Shown: positions 10,558 through 22,559 of the stretch, piece after piece
Layout: every line of letters starts with the position of its first letter
Numbering within the stretch: position 1 is the stretch's first letter
Source of the DNA: Megalobrama amblycephala
Lineage: Eukaryota; Chordata; Actinopteri; Cypriniformes; Xenocyprididae
DNA: 64,000 nt
Direction of reading: 5' to 3'
NCBI RefSeq assembly: GCF_018812025.1
Contig: NC_063050.1
Coordinates: forward strand, 57,610,147 to 57,674,146
Notes under the pieces: model-generated
What the model was told of the DNA's origin: nothing
The model's database searches: none
Seen by the model: only the letters and a program-made list of their open reading frames with translations
Position numbers and translations under genes: made by a program

Positions 10558-10934
10558 TTCTGATTTAATCACTAAAATGTTTCTTCTACAAAACTACTAA
10601 TGTAATTAATGATGAACTCCCATTAGTGAATATAAGCTATAACTGCCGTACATATTTCTTTCAATTAATATGTTCTATAATTTACATACATATTATTTCT
10701 GTCATTTTAACATGTTTTTGTTATGTTTGTTTAAATTAATTCATGCATATTGTGTGCTTATGTAAAGTAGGAACTAAAGTACATATGCGTTACACACGGA
10801 AGTTTTCGAAAGGTGCAACAGGAAAAAACGGACTTTTGGCGAGAAGTTAATATCTCTGCATGTGGATGTAAAGTTACAAAGAAGTTGCAAAGAAGAAAGG
10901 ATGTTTTTCATTTTTGTATTTTGATCGGGGTATT

Positions 10935-11153
10935 TCAAGAACTCATTCCCTCTTGGTTATATGCAGCCAGCGAGGTATGTAAAGTATGTTTGTGTTTCCC
11001 GAGTGTATTTGTATAGAGTTTTTTGCAATATATGTGAATGTGTTTATGTTTTACATTGTCATACTGTAGTTTGACGTGGATTTCATTGACGATGAACGTG
11101 ATAGCGGAGAAAAGAATGAGAAAGGCAATAAATCCATCAGTATCCAGAACCAT
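10935..11153 (-). CDS. Possible small single-pass membrane protein
   Basis: The ATG at 11153 lies in a strong context (GCCATGG). It is followed by a hydrophobic stretch, GFIAFLILFSAITFIV, long enough to cross a membrane, and then a basic tail. I do not recognise the family. It lies upstream of the caspase gene on the same strand. The end may be a splice site (AAT/GTAAAA) rather than the stop at 10935. It could equally be chance, and the plus strand also has a weak open frame here. Confidence 0.25.
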   Translation of the reverse strand: MVLDTDGFIAFLILFSAITFIVNEIHVKLQYDNVKHKHIHIYCKKLYTNTLGKHKHTLHTSLAAYNQEGMSS

Positions 11154-11229
11154 GGCGTCGTTTATTTCCCGGAGGGAGTGATATAAGCCCATCAGCACTG
11201 ATGCAGGAGCTGATCTGAAATATTCTGTT

Positions 11230-12087
11230 TAGATTTTCGGCGAAACTGGGCGGAGCTTACATGAATATTCATGAGTTTCCTGTTTCGTTTTAAAGCGACA
11301 CTGAAAATATTAGTGCACTCTTTATTACAGAAACTATTTTCGGTAATGTAATTTCGTTTCAGCGTCGAACGAAGTTACGTTTATATTATATATAATTTCG
11401 TCTGCTCATATTTATTTAATTAAAAATACAGTAAAAACAGTAATATTGTGAAATATTATTACAATTTAAAATAACTGTGTACTATTTAAATATATTTGAC
11501 AAAGTAATTTATTCCTGTGATGCAAAGCTGAATTTTCAGCATCATTACTCCAGTCTTCAGTGTCACATGATCCTTCAGAAATCATTCTAATATGCTGATC
11601 TGTGCTCAAACATTCTTCATCTTTTTCCTTAAAACACACAATGCTCTGTTCTATATGAACATGGTGAAATGGTGAAATTAGCAACCCTGAACAAAGAAAA
11701 AAAATTTTACACAAATGTTTTGTAGTACCATTTTCTTCAAGCTTACCACAACAATTAACATGTTAAAACTGTTAAAATTGGCTAAAATGATCAACCACAG
11801 TAATTCACACATTTAACCTAAAGGTAAAAGTTTTTTTCACAAAAGTGTATGTGGAGAAGGCATGATTGACAAAAGTATGGGGATTTAATTAGACCTATAC
11901 ACATTTGTGATTGTTCTGTCATTTTTTTATTTGCTTGCTCAGTTGGTAAATGATTTCTAAAAGTATTAAAGTATTTTACTTTTTTATTATGTTGTTATGT
12001 ATTTTTTTTATTAAGATATCATAGAAACACTTAGAGGTAAACCATATTAAAAACAGCAAAACATTCAGGGATACTCCTAAATTTATA
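11230..12087. other. AT-rich, no gene seen
   Basis: Poly-T and A-rich sequence with a small degenerate repeat around 11500-11640. No splice-bounded open frame. Confidence 0.5.
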
Positions 12088-13204
12088 TTAAAGGTGCTCT
12101 AAGCGATCTTGGGTGGAGTAACTTCCTGTTGACGTTCGAAGTGTTGTCAAACAAACAGATGCTAGCTAGACCCTCCCTCCTCCTCCTCCTCTTCGCCGTT
12201 CTAAGGGGACATTCACATATCGCGTCACATAAGCGGCCGCGCCGCATTCTCCTTTCTAATGCGCTTTCGCTCCAGTGGCGTCTGTCGTTGCTATGCAACC
12301 ATGAGCCGCGCTCTCAATCACTTCTATTATGAGCGCGCTTGCCTAAATTACAGTAAAAGCACTCGACTTTAAGTCACGAGCGTCGATTTAAACCACCGAA
12401 ATGCGTCCGACGCAACCATTAAACGTTACCGATGCTCAAACGGCATCTTGGACAAATGTGTCTCAGCTGTGTGAGCACAAGCGCTGCAGGTGTCTGTCAA
12501 GAAACAGAAGTACAAATGTATTCAGGGATTAAAAACTAATGTTAAAAACTAATAATGTATGTATTGTAACAATGAGAGATTTGTATTTTTTGGCAAAAAT
12601 AAAGTTGATATATAGGCTAGCTCCAGTTTTTTGTTTATTTCTGACTCCTCCACGCCACAAGTGTTGCTGGTTTTGTTCCTAAATTAGTAATTTTTTTATT
12701 CCATGCACCTTGTTGGATGTGAGAAGTTGCACCAGACTATTGCAATTAATAGTATTATATTAGTAGTATTATATTAGTAATAGTATTATATAATTATATT
12801 GCACTCTGTAACAATGAGAGAGACACTGCTGTTTACATTTAGTATGGTAAATAAAATATTTATAGTATAGGTATAAAAATATTTTAGTAGGCCTAATGAA
12901 ATTTGAAGTAAATGAGAAATAATGCAAAGGAAAGTAAATTTTCTGAAATGTTGCGCTTTCTTGCGCTTGAATGTTAATATGGCCCTCCTATGAGGTGTCA
13001 ATCACAGAAACGGCCCCCGCCAATTTGAGGCCCCTGTGTTAAGTGGTCCAGGCTGCACCAGTTTGTTTTTGTTGCCGTTTTTGGAGCTTGTGGCGACTAC
13101 AGAGACCGCGTTTTTTTGCTAGCGGATAGTGACGAGATGTTTGCTGTATGTGACAAAAAATGTTTTGGCCTAAAAACGCATGACATAACTTAGAGCACCT
13201 TTAA
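12088..13204. mobile_element. MITE with TTAAAGGTGCTCTAAG ends
   Basis: The left terminus TTAAAGGTGCTCTAAGC is mirrored by ACTTAGAGCACCTTTAA at 13188-13204. 1.1 kb, non-coding; the inner portion (12540-12960) is AT-rich. Confidence 0.85.
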
Positions 13205-13524
13205 AGAACACTAATAATTACAAAGTGTCAGTGCCACCTGCAGGCACAATGGGGAATAACAGTATTAATACATGGATAACACAAATTGTAGATTCAGGAA
13301 GCATTCCCAATCTACCCCCAAAACGATTAATTTAGGAGACGAACTGCAAAATATTTTTGGAGACAAAAAAAAACATGTCTATAATGTGAAAAAAAAACTT
13401 AAATATTAAATATGAATATATGAATTTATTTATATTAAATATAAAATATTTAAAATTACAATATAGAAATAACAATATAGTAAACTATAACAGTCAGCTT
13501 AAGATCTTATTCCTAATTCCAGTT

Positions 13525-13675
13525 GGATTTCCCAGTCAGACTTCTCAGTTGTACATGCCTGAGTTCCACATCAAGCTTCCCAGAAACCAAGTCGGAGATT
13601 TTCTAAGAAATCAAATTGGAGATCCAAGTCGGATTTCCAAAGAAACCAAGTCAGAGTTCAGATAAACCAAGTCAT
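13525..13675. repeat. Degenerate CAAGTCGGA-type short repeats
   Basis: Short variants of AAACCAAGTCGGAnnTT and TTGGATTTCCCAGT recur about every 15-25 bases. A related cluster, mostly in the reverse sense, sits at 61360-61505. Confidence 0.6.
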
Positions 13676-13954
13676 AATTCTGTGAAGTACCTTTTTTATT
13701 TTTTATTCTGTTGAACAAGCTTCCATAAGATCGACTCGACACAAAACTGCTCCTTCAGTCTGTGATGCTGCAGAGATTTCTTTGGATTCCGTTTGTATTT
13801 TCAGACACGAGCGTTTTTCTGTCTTTTGAGAATCATTTGAGAATCGCAGCGTTTCTGTGCTGAAACAGAATCACAAAAGAAGCTGCAGCCAAAGCTTCGT
13901 CTCTGTTTGAGTTCGTTCTGCCGTCAGCGAACAGAGACGTGTAGCGCACAGGTG

Positions 13955-13995
13955 AGGTCAGAGGTCAGAGGTCAGCGCGTGTTTTTGTATAAATA
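13955..13995 (+). promoter_or_regulatory. Triple AGGTCA direct repeat followed by TATA box
   Basis: Three perfect AGGTCA half-sites (13955-13960, 13962-13967, 13969-13974), each spaced by one base, form overlapping DR1 elements, the binding pattern of RXR heterodimers, HNF4 and COUP-TF. TATAAATA follows at 13988-13995. Transcription would start near 14020. No convincing coding exon follows. Confidence 0.4.
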
Positions 13996-14748
13996 CCTCC
14001 AGCACTGATGTTAGATCCAAGAATACTACTGTGTACAGTCTCTTTTAACTCGTTTTTACTTCATTTGTGTCTTTTTTTACTCTCACGAACACGTTCTGTT
14101 GAATCGACGGCGTCTCGTTGTTTTTATCTGCTTCCAGCAGTCTGTGGTGAAACTTCAACATGACAATATCTGCATAGATCCGTTCTGATGTTATTTATAC
14201 ACATGAAACTGTTCAAACAGAAGGCGGCGACATTGATCTATTAATATCGTTCGTTTCCATTCTGCTTTTGTCTCACGCCGGTGAAGTTTAATATATGAAA
14301 TATTTCAGTCTTCATTGTTTTCTGCAGGAATGAAAAAGCAGATGAAAACCAAAGATTCATCCGTTTCTTTGTAATTTTTATTCGAACACCCACAATATAT
14401 ACCAGGATTATATATACAGTAAATATATAAATATGTGAAAAAAAGTTTATTTTGTGGTTCCCAAAGCAAAAGTCCTCTTGAGGATGAAAACCAAAGATTA
14501 TTCACTTTCTCTTTGCCTTTCCCTTGATTTTTAAAAAAAAAAAATTGTATGTATAATTCATTGGAAATCGTAGTTGTATTCTAATCTTTATGATCCAGTA
14601 ATCAAGTTATTGATTTTATGGTGGAATATGAATCATTTTCTCTGCATGAGATGAAACAGCAGCGTCTCCGAGTTTCTTCTGTCGTTCTCTTGATTCAGAC
14701 GATGTGTGTCGACTTTCTCTGCTGAATGTTTAATATCTTACAGAAGGG
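13996..14748. other. Single-copy-looking non-coding sequence
   Basis: Not visibly repetitive, unlike most of the window, yet with no open frame of note. It may be a non-coding first exon or an untranslated region belonging to the promoter-like site at 13955. Confidence 0.35.
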
Positions 14749-14751
<3 letters not shown>

Positions 14752-14794
<43 letters not shown>

Positions 14795-15064
14795 TAGGTT
14801 TTTGTGAATTGTGGGGACTTTCCATAGGCCGCAATGCATTTTATACTGTACAAACCATACTTCCTATCCCTCTACCCTACCCCTAACCCTAAACCTAACC
14901 ATCACAGGAACCTGTGCATACCTTTATTTTCTCACAAAAACACCATTTAGTATTTTTAATAATTAATTTACGATGTAGGTGAACTCAGGTTTATATTACA
15001 TCGTGGGGACATTTGGTCCCCACAATGTAATATAAACAAGAACACACACACACACACACACACA
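14752..15064. repeat. CA microsatellite with GTGGGGAC-type dispersed repeat
   Basis: CA runs at 14752-14790 and about 15042-15064 bracket a 250-base sequence containing ATTGTGGGGACTTTCCATAG and CTACCCTACCCCTAACCC. A related copy is at 40345-40640. Confidence 0.8.
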
Positions 15065-15069
15065 TACAC

Positions 15070-15800
15070 GCCTATATTACAAACAGGGGACTATCACTCT
15101 ACACTGCCAAGAGGGGACTAGTGTTTCTGGTCATTTTGAAGAAACAAAAATGACATACAAAATTTTCTTTTAAGGTCTTTTTTCATAATATAACTTCAAA
15201 TTAGCATTTTTTTTTTTTTTTAAAAATATGCCAAGAGGGGACCTGCAACTCTGACCGATGTCTACCTATCCAACAGGGGACCTCCATAGCCTGCAATGGA
15301 GCTGTGTGTGTGAACAGTGAACTGGCAGTGAAATCATTATTTAACTTTATATAATTATGTAATGTTCACACAGGCATAAGGGATCACAGTAGGCATAAAC
15401 ATACACAATATTCAAATCAAAAAAAGAATGACCAAACCATCAGTTATTAAAAATTTTAAACGTTGAATTGCTTGAGGAAAAACCATTTGAATCAGTTTTA
15501 AATACAACGGGGGAAAAAATACAGTCAGTCAGATGGCAACAGTTCAAAAGCTAATGTTTTGGACATTAGAGAAGAGTATTTTCTTTAAGAAATGTATTCT
15601 CTGTTGTGGCTTCATATAGTATATGATCAGTCCACATATCCCATTTAAGCTTATTGTCAAGTATACCAAGATATTTATAATTTTGGACTGATTGTACTGG
15701 CTGCCTATTAATTAAAAAATAATTTATGCTCTCTAAAATCAATAGATATTTCCTTTGTTTTGGAGATGTTTAGAGTGAGATTTGATTTCTTGCACCAATT
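15070..15800. other. Repeat-derived, no gene
   Basis: Contains several CCAAnAGGGGACC-type motifs (15100-15290) and then AT-rich sequence. No coding signal. Confidence 0.4.
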
Positions 15801-15802
15801 TA

Positions 15803-17306
15803 CAGTTTTTTACGGTTGCTTACACACTAAAATTAAACTTTTCCCACAATTAGCAAAACCTTACACTCAAGGAGCAAAACACAAAGCTAGATCTGCACAA
15901 CTATAAGCACATTCTCAGCCTCACACTTTTTGTAAAACACTACACACATTGTTTTGCATAACACTAAACACACTTCTCTACATTAGACACAGAAATCTAA
16001 CATAATGTCACTTCTTTGCCATTTCAAGACACTGCTTTCCAAAATACCACACCTATAAACCAATTGATCAAACACAGCCGTCAGGTGTGAAGACACTTGG
16101 GTGCTTAACTGTAAACTCAACAATCAGGTGCTATAGTACTATAAAATGGCAAAATGTGAGTTTATGAGTCTTCAACAAAATGAAAGGCAATGTTGCAGTA
16201 AGAGGGAGAGGGAGAAACATAATTTTGAATCATTTTGAATGTCCCGGGCCAACGCGGTGGTAACATCCCAATGTATGTTGCAATCACGCAGAATGGGGTC
16301 CTCCACCAGCATGCCAACTTAGGCTCTTACAACACGGCCCACATATTCACATTTTAGACAGACTGCACAAAATCGTCACAGCAGAAGACCAAATGGATGC
16401 AGAGCAGATGAGATACATTGTCATATGGGACAATGTAAATTTCCACCTATCTGCCCTGGTCAAAAAACTGGTTTCATTAGCATCCACAATTTTCACTCCA
16501 ATACATCCCACCATACGGTCCCTTCCTTAAACCCATTGAGGAGTTTTTTTGTTTGTTTGTTTGTTTTTTTGGCATGGAAGGTTTACAATCTCCAGCCCTG
16601 TGTCAGGATATGCCTCATTCCAGCCATGGAGAAGGCCTGACCGAACTGATGCAGGATCTGTGCAAGGATGGATTCACCTTTCAAGAAGATTCTTCCCTCG
16701 CTGTCTTGCGTGAAAGGACATCGCCTGAGATGTGGATGAAGCGCTATGGCCAGATCCAGCTAGGCCAAGAGATGATGCTTTGGTGTTTTGTCTCCACAAA
16801 TATTTTTGTTCGTGTAATATATTATATTTAGAATATGTTCTAATTTTCAGTGCAAAATATAACCTTTGGAAAGGCATTGATGTATTGAATGGTTTTACAA
16901 TGTGGTGAGAAATAAATATTTTCATCAATGTGCAGTACTGATCTTTTGTTTTACATATATATATATATATATATATATTCATGTACTTTACTCTAACAAT
17001 ATCTCTGAAAAAAATCAAACCCAGACTATATAATTAGAAAAGTATAAAAGTTACAAGAGTTTAAGATTGAGCACAGCAGTGTGTAAATGAATCAAACAGA
17101 ATCAGAATGTATGAACCATGTGTGTTCCTTACGGTGTCAAAGTTGGGTTTTGTTAAATTAATGTAAAGTTTTGAATGAAGTGTTTCATTTTGCAAATGAT
17201 CTGAAGTGTTGTGCTACTTTGGTGTAGGGTTGTGTTAATTGTGTGTAGTGTTTTCACAATCCGGGCCCTGTTTTCAAAATTGTGCTTAAGCAATCGTAAA
17301 AAACTG
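15803..17306 (+). mobile_element. IS630/Tc1-mariner-type transposon relic
   Basis: The terminal inverted repeats begin CAGTTTTTTACGGTTGCTTA (left) and end AAGCAATCGTAAAAAACTG (right), each flanked by TA (15801-15802, 17307-17308). About 1.5 kb, holding a decayed DDE transposase. Confidence 0.85.
16260..16790 (+). pseudogene. DDE transposase fragment with frameshifts
   Basis: Reading across frames gives QNGVLHQHA, AEDQMDAEQM, then IVIWDNVNFH (the second catalytic Asp with its partner His), then the PFLNP-type third block and FFPRCLA near the C-terminus. The frame shifts several times, and a GTTTG/poly-T insertion interrupts it near 16545-16575. It resembles the DDE_3/IS630-like transposases found in fish, and is certainly inactive. 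Confidence 0.75.
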
Positions 17307-17339
17307 TAAAAAGATTGAGGACTGGACTGTGTTCCTCCT

Positions 17340-17580
17340 GCCCATCATATAAGAGACTCACTAGCCATGTTTCCACTGTTGAGCCAAAAACTTCAAAACT
17401 TGCTGCATTAAAAAATCCTCAGTTTGCTCAATTAAATTATGTGAACTGAACACTGGCACTTCATTTCTTAAACCAACCAAAGATTTTCAATGAAACAATC
17501 AACATAAAAATTAATTTTGACCTAAAAAAAAAAAAAAAAAAAAATCTTATTACAGTGTATTTTTTATGGCAAGAACTAAG
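17340..17580. repeat. Isolated fragment of the 700-bp satellite
   Basis: Matches the array at 22560-26525, for example CAATTAAATTATGTGAACTG and GATTTTCAATGAAACAATCA, and ends near a poly-A run at 17524-17543. Confidence 0.7.
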
Positions 17581-17639
17581 TTCATTCACGAGTTCACATA
17601 TCCATATAATTAAATGGAGTAAGGTTTGCGTATTTGGCG

Positions 17640-17860
17640 TGCTGTCCGGGGAGAGGGCTCCGAGCTCAGAATTTTGGCCCGAACCCAGAGTACTCCCCCC
17701 AAAAAGCAAAAGAACAAAAAGGACAGCCGCCAGACTAAAGACCCCCAAAAGACGCCGAGAATTGGCGGACTGGCATTTCAAGAAGCCTGGTCGCTTGACC
17801 AGGAGAGCCCATGTTGCCACTGACAGGAGTGCATCACTGTACCAGGCGGACGGGCCCTAC
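17640..17860. other. GC-rich lead-in to the minisatellite
   Basis: Starts GGCGTGCTGTCCGGGGAGAG and is GC-richer than its surroundings. It looks like part of one mobile or satellite unit together with 17860-19990. The short open frames here have no recognisable domain. Confidence 0.35.
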
Positions 17861-19376
17861 TAGCCGACAAACGATGGGTAGCTGAAATTTGGAACGACCG
17901 ATCGGGAGGGCTCGTGAGGGCTCCAGGAGACCAATGCTCGTTGTATCAGATGCGTAAAGCCCTACCGGCTGATAAATGAGGAGCAGTATGAGTTAAACCG
18001 TCTGAGCGGGGGGGGGTCCGTGCTGCCTCTGACGGGATCGTTCATCGCCAGGTAGACGGGCCCTACCAACCAATTGACGGGGAGCGCGTGATTTGGAGCG
18101 GCCAATCGGGAGGGCTCTGGTTACGTCTGACAGGAGACCAATGCTCAGTGTCAAATGGGTGAGCCCTACCAACCGAAAGACGAGGGGCGACGTGGTTTAA
18201 GAATGACCAGCCAACAGGGGCCCACTCAGCCTCAGCCGGGAACGGCCCCCGGCAACGGGTGAGTGGGTTCCATTGGCTGATGGCGGGATGAAAGAAATTG
18301 GAATGCCTGGCCAGGAGAGCTCTCGCAGCATCCGATGGGAGACCAAGGCTCCAGGAGACCAATGCTCATGGCATCGGATGGGTAAACCTCGCTAGCACAC
18401 AGGCAGAAAGTAAAGAGCAGAGGCTCGACCGGGAGGCTCTCGCGGCGTCCGACGGGAGACCAATGCTCAAGGCCTTGGACGGGTAAGCCTCGCCGGACAA
18501 GAAAAGCAGCACGGACCAGGAGGCTCTCGCGGCATCAGATGGGAGACCAAGGCTCATGACATCAGACGGGTAAGCCTCGCTGGTAGACGGGCAGAAAGTA
18601 AAGCACAGAAGAACGACGGGAGGCTCTCGCGGCATCCGACGGGAGACCAAGGCTCCAGGAGACCAATGCTCAAGGCCTCGGACGGGTAAGCCTCGCCGGA
18701 CGAGGAAGGAAGCACGGAGGCTCTCAGGGCGTCAGATGGGAGACGAAGGCTCCAGAAAAGCAATGCTTGTGGCATCAGACGGGTAAGCCTCGCTGGACAG
18801 AGAAGGATAGCATGATGGAAGCTGACAGGGAGGGCTCTCGCTGCATCCGACGGGAGATCAAGACTCACTGTGTCGGACGGGTAAGCCTCACTGGATGGAA
18901 AAAGTTAAAAAGATGGAAACTGACCGGGAGGGCTCTCGCTGCATCCAACAGGAGATCAATACTCGTGGCATCGGATGGGTAAGCCTCGCCGGACAAAGAA
19001 GGAGAAAAGATGGAAACTGACCAGGAGGGCTCTCGCTGCATCCGACGGGAGATCAAGACTCACTGTGTCAGATGGGTAAGCCTCACTGGATGGAAAAAGT
19101 TAAAAAGATGATTGGGAGGGCTCTCGCTGCATCTGACGGGAGATCAATACTCATGGCATAGGACAGGTAAGGCTCGTCGGACAAAGGAGAAAAGATGGAA
19201 AATGACCGGGAGGGCTCTCGCAGCATCCGATGGGAAATCCAGACTTGCAGCATCGGATGGGTAAGCCTCACTGGACGGAAAAAGTTAGAAAGATGGAAAC
19301 TGACCGGGAGGGCTCTCGTTGCATCCGACGGGAGATCAAGACTCACTGTGTCGGATGGGTAAGCCTCGTCAGCGGT
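17860..19376. repeat. GC-rich minisatellite, unit about 97 bp
   Basis: About 15 units, each with GGAGGGCTCTCGCTGCATCC, a GACGGGAGAT block and GGGTAAGCCTCGC. The GGGTAAGCCT motif recurs at about 18481, 18569, 18683, 18780, 18879, 18976, 19074, 19259 and 19357, a spacing of 90-114 bases. The first units (17860-18290) are more diverged. The period is not a multiple of three, so the array is not one protein repeat. Confidence 0.9.
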
Positions 19377-19389
19377 GGAGAGACTTTTT

Positions 19390-19925
19390 TTTTTTTTTTG
19401 CTATAGAATTGGGCTCCTATGGGAGTGGAGGGGACATCGTTGCAGCTGCAGTGGAAAGATCAGCCAGACAAACTGAGCTTCTGCGAGAGCATGGAGATAA
19501 CGTTGCTGCGCCGTGAAGGCAAGGTTTGCCAGGGAAGGAGCTCCTGCGGGAGCGGCAATGTAAGAACAGAGTGGGCTCCTGCGGAATCAGGTGAGAAGAC
19601 GCTGCTGCACCGAGACCATTTTAGTGGATTGATGGTGTTAATTGAGGTGGATATGGTGAGCTTGTAGGATTTAGCGAGAGAACAAGCTGAAGCTGAAGAA
19701 TTTGGCTGGTAAGGGTTTGCGGAGCTTCTTTAACATGGAAGCGATTGGATTAGATAGGATATAGATCTTTAAAACCTCTGATGGCCAGCGACTAGAGTGT
19801 TTGACTCTGATGCTCAGAGAGGCCTTTTGGGGCAGCTGTGGTTCCTTGCCGCTGTTGCTTCTGGCTTGCTTAGTTGTGGACACTTGATATTCAACAATGT
19901 TTTGATCTGCCTTCATTGTCTTCAC
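19390..19925. other. GC-rich unique flank of the minisatellite
   Basis: Has weak internal repetition (GGGCTCCTGCGGGAGnnG variants). An 82-codon frame at 19419-19667 follows this repetition and shows no known domain. Confidence 0.35.
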
Positions 19926-19929
19926 TGCA

Positions 19930-20175
19930 CACCATTGTATGCAAACTGAACTGTCCTGGATGATGACATCACTTTTCATCCAGAGCTGTTGTATAGATAA
20001 ATTAACTATGAATAAGTAGTTTTATGATGGAATGAATCAATACTGGACTTACTTAAGCTGCACAATGGCACCATTTTCTTCTAGAGCTGCTGTGCAGCCA
20101 AAATTATATTGCTTTCACTGTAAAGCTGCCCCGACACAGCCTGCATGTAAAAAGCTCTACAAAACTGACTTGATT
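19930..20175 (+). mobile_element. 5'-truncated L2 LINE 3' end
   Basis: Matches the reverse complement of 43140-43420 (GAGCTGCTGTGCAGCCAAAA and AAGCTGC... AAAAAGCTCTACA) and ends in the GACTTGATTTGG-type tail typical of fish L2 elements. Confidence 0.75.
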
Positions 20176-20179
20176 TGGT

Positions 20180-20766
20180 TGCTGTCCTGTGCGTAACAAA
20201 TATTTGGAAAAGTGAATAGGTTGGGTCAGGGTCCACCTTTGGAGCCAGCGGCCTGAATTTCAGATCAAATCTGTGCTCTGATCTTGCTGGCGACCTTCAT
20301 AAAGCAAACAAAACAAGATGACTGTAACAACAATTTAATAAAATGACACATAATACCGACATTTCATATTAGGGTTGCAGAGTGTATCGGTACTACAGTA
20401 GTATTGCGATACTAAAGCTTCAAAATACTGGCAATGCCATTGTATTGGTAGTAAGTCGGTACGGTAATACCATAAGGAATGTAGTATGAGTGGCAGGTAC
20501 ACTTTGTTTGAACGCGCATCCCTGCAAAATCATTAAAAGAGACTGCCGTTGCCTGTCTGCTGTGCCCAGTGTGGTAAATGTTGTGTAGCGCCTTATTGTT
20601 CCCCAATCTTGCAATAAGATAAAGTTGCACCTTTTTAAGATAAAGTTTCACTTCTGGAACAGGTGTAATTATTTATGAAAACATCTTTGCTAAGACGATT
20701 CAGACAAATGCAATTCCATTCATCAATATAGCAGCTTTGCACTCGTTATTTTATTTATTTACTTTT

Positions 20767-20848
<82 letters not shown>

Positions 20849-21900
20849 ATTGTATTAAGTTTTAGTACTGCTCTCCAGTCCAGGTTGGAAATTTCATGCC
20901 AGAAAAAAAAATGCTGCTGATAGTTCGTGATGCGAGCAAGAGCGTTGTTTTTGTTTAGTTTCTAAATGAATCTGTTTTGAACGAGTCAGACGAGTAGCTG
21001 ACTCACTAAGCGATTCATTATTATTATTATTATTTTTATTTATTTAGTTATTATTATTATTATTTTATTATAATTGAAGTGCAAATGCATAAATTCCATG
21101 TAACTTGAGCCAGCTTCTGCTGAATGTACACTGCTGAATGCGTTTACGATGATTCATTGATTGGTAACAAAAGCCTGTTCTCATTATTAATGAAGCCTTA
21201 AGAGAAAAATCTGGTCTGTTTTATACATTTATGAAAATTCGGTCCATTTTGTATACTGCATGTTACCGCGATACATCAGCTATAGTATTATCTAATGGTA
21301 TAGATAATTTGTTAATAGCATTTAACACTTAAAACAGTTGCAGCTGATTGGAAAAATGTTTTTCCATGCATGCTTGAACTGACTACGGTGCATTTACCTC
21401 TGACCAGTAGACATCACCAGCGTGTGACGATTCGAGGGAAACCGAATCATTTCTCAAGCGGTTCAATTGATTCAAAAGCTTTGTTTCTCCCATCACTAGG
21501 AGGAACCCTCAACAGTTATTTTCATCAGTTATCTGAGTCTTAACATTAATTATTTTATACAGATACAGTCGTGGAATTTATTTGAATCCATTAGTGAGAA
21601 TAAATGAGTGTATGAAATTGTCTTACCAGTCTGTGCAGCGTCTCTTTAACGGAAGCTGGGTTTTGAGTTACTTCAAAAACAGAAACAAATCGATTAGAGC
21701 TGAAAATTATATAGCGTTATATTTTATGTTTATCTCAGGACAGCGTTGACGTTCTTATTAATTCTGCAACTGTGCGTGCGATCTGACTGCACATGATGTC
21801 CGAGCTGTTTGTACAGCGCCTTAGATTAGAAACGGCAAATCTATGAAAACGGTTCAAATTTCAAAACATATTTCTTCCGATCAAAATTGAGTATCCAGAT
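20180..21900. other. AT-rich repeat-rich stretch with (TA)n
   Basis: Includes a long TA run at about 20769-20844 and ATT runs near 21017-21070. The block around 20370-20480 (TATCGGTACTACAGTAGTAT) resembles the end of a DNA transposon. No gene. Confidence 0.5.
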
Positions 21901-22558
21901 AGCATGAACTGTTCTCGTGATTTAGCGACCAAGCGAAGCAAGTTCAACCAGGGAAAACGAAAAGGATTTGAGCCAGCGGGGTGGAGAGAAAGCTGGCCGA
22001 CAATGAATCAGCGGCGCGGCTTGTTGAGAGCCTGTTGCAGCGGCCTGACTGTGGAGGAAGGCCCACTCCTTTGCGGGAAGAGGGCAGCATTGCCCGAGAC
22101 ACGAGCTTGGTGTTTGAGGGGCTTTATTATCCATTTCTTTATGGCCGGAAAGATTGAATGAGTTGGAGATGAGAAAGACGGGGAAAAAGATCGCGGATAT
22201 GTTGCCCGTGGTAGGCCTCGGCATGCTGGGCCGGTTTGTTTGGGCCAAGACCCGCGAGACAACGCCGAGGGATCGGCGGTGGTGCGGTGTGGAGGATAAT
22301 CACTTTTTAGGCCAGAAAATTGAGGTAAGATTCCTTGAGGACGAAGAATTTTTTATCGGACAAACGGCGAGAGCTCGATTTTAGACGGAACGTAGGGCGA
22401 GGCCTAATGCTGATAAACTCTCAGATGAACAGAAGTCAGTCTGCTGAATTTATACCTTTTGACATTGGTTGAGTTGATTAACTGAATGCTCTCCACCTGT
22501 GCTAATTAGGTTAATTATCTGAACTTGCTCCTCCCGAATTTTGTTAATAAAACATCAT
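21900..22558. other. Moderately GC-rich segment, unassigned
   Basis: Short open frames on both strands (21904-22161 plus, 21922-22248 minus) overlap each other and match nothing I recognise. The base composition resembles 17640-19700, so it may be another part of the same unknown element. Confidence 0.3.
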
Positions 22559-22559
22559 A

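Noticed and set aside
17860..19376. CRISPR-like array or protein-coding repeat
   Set aside because: Units are too long and variable, with no separate spacers; the period is not a multiple of three, and the genome is eukaryotic.
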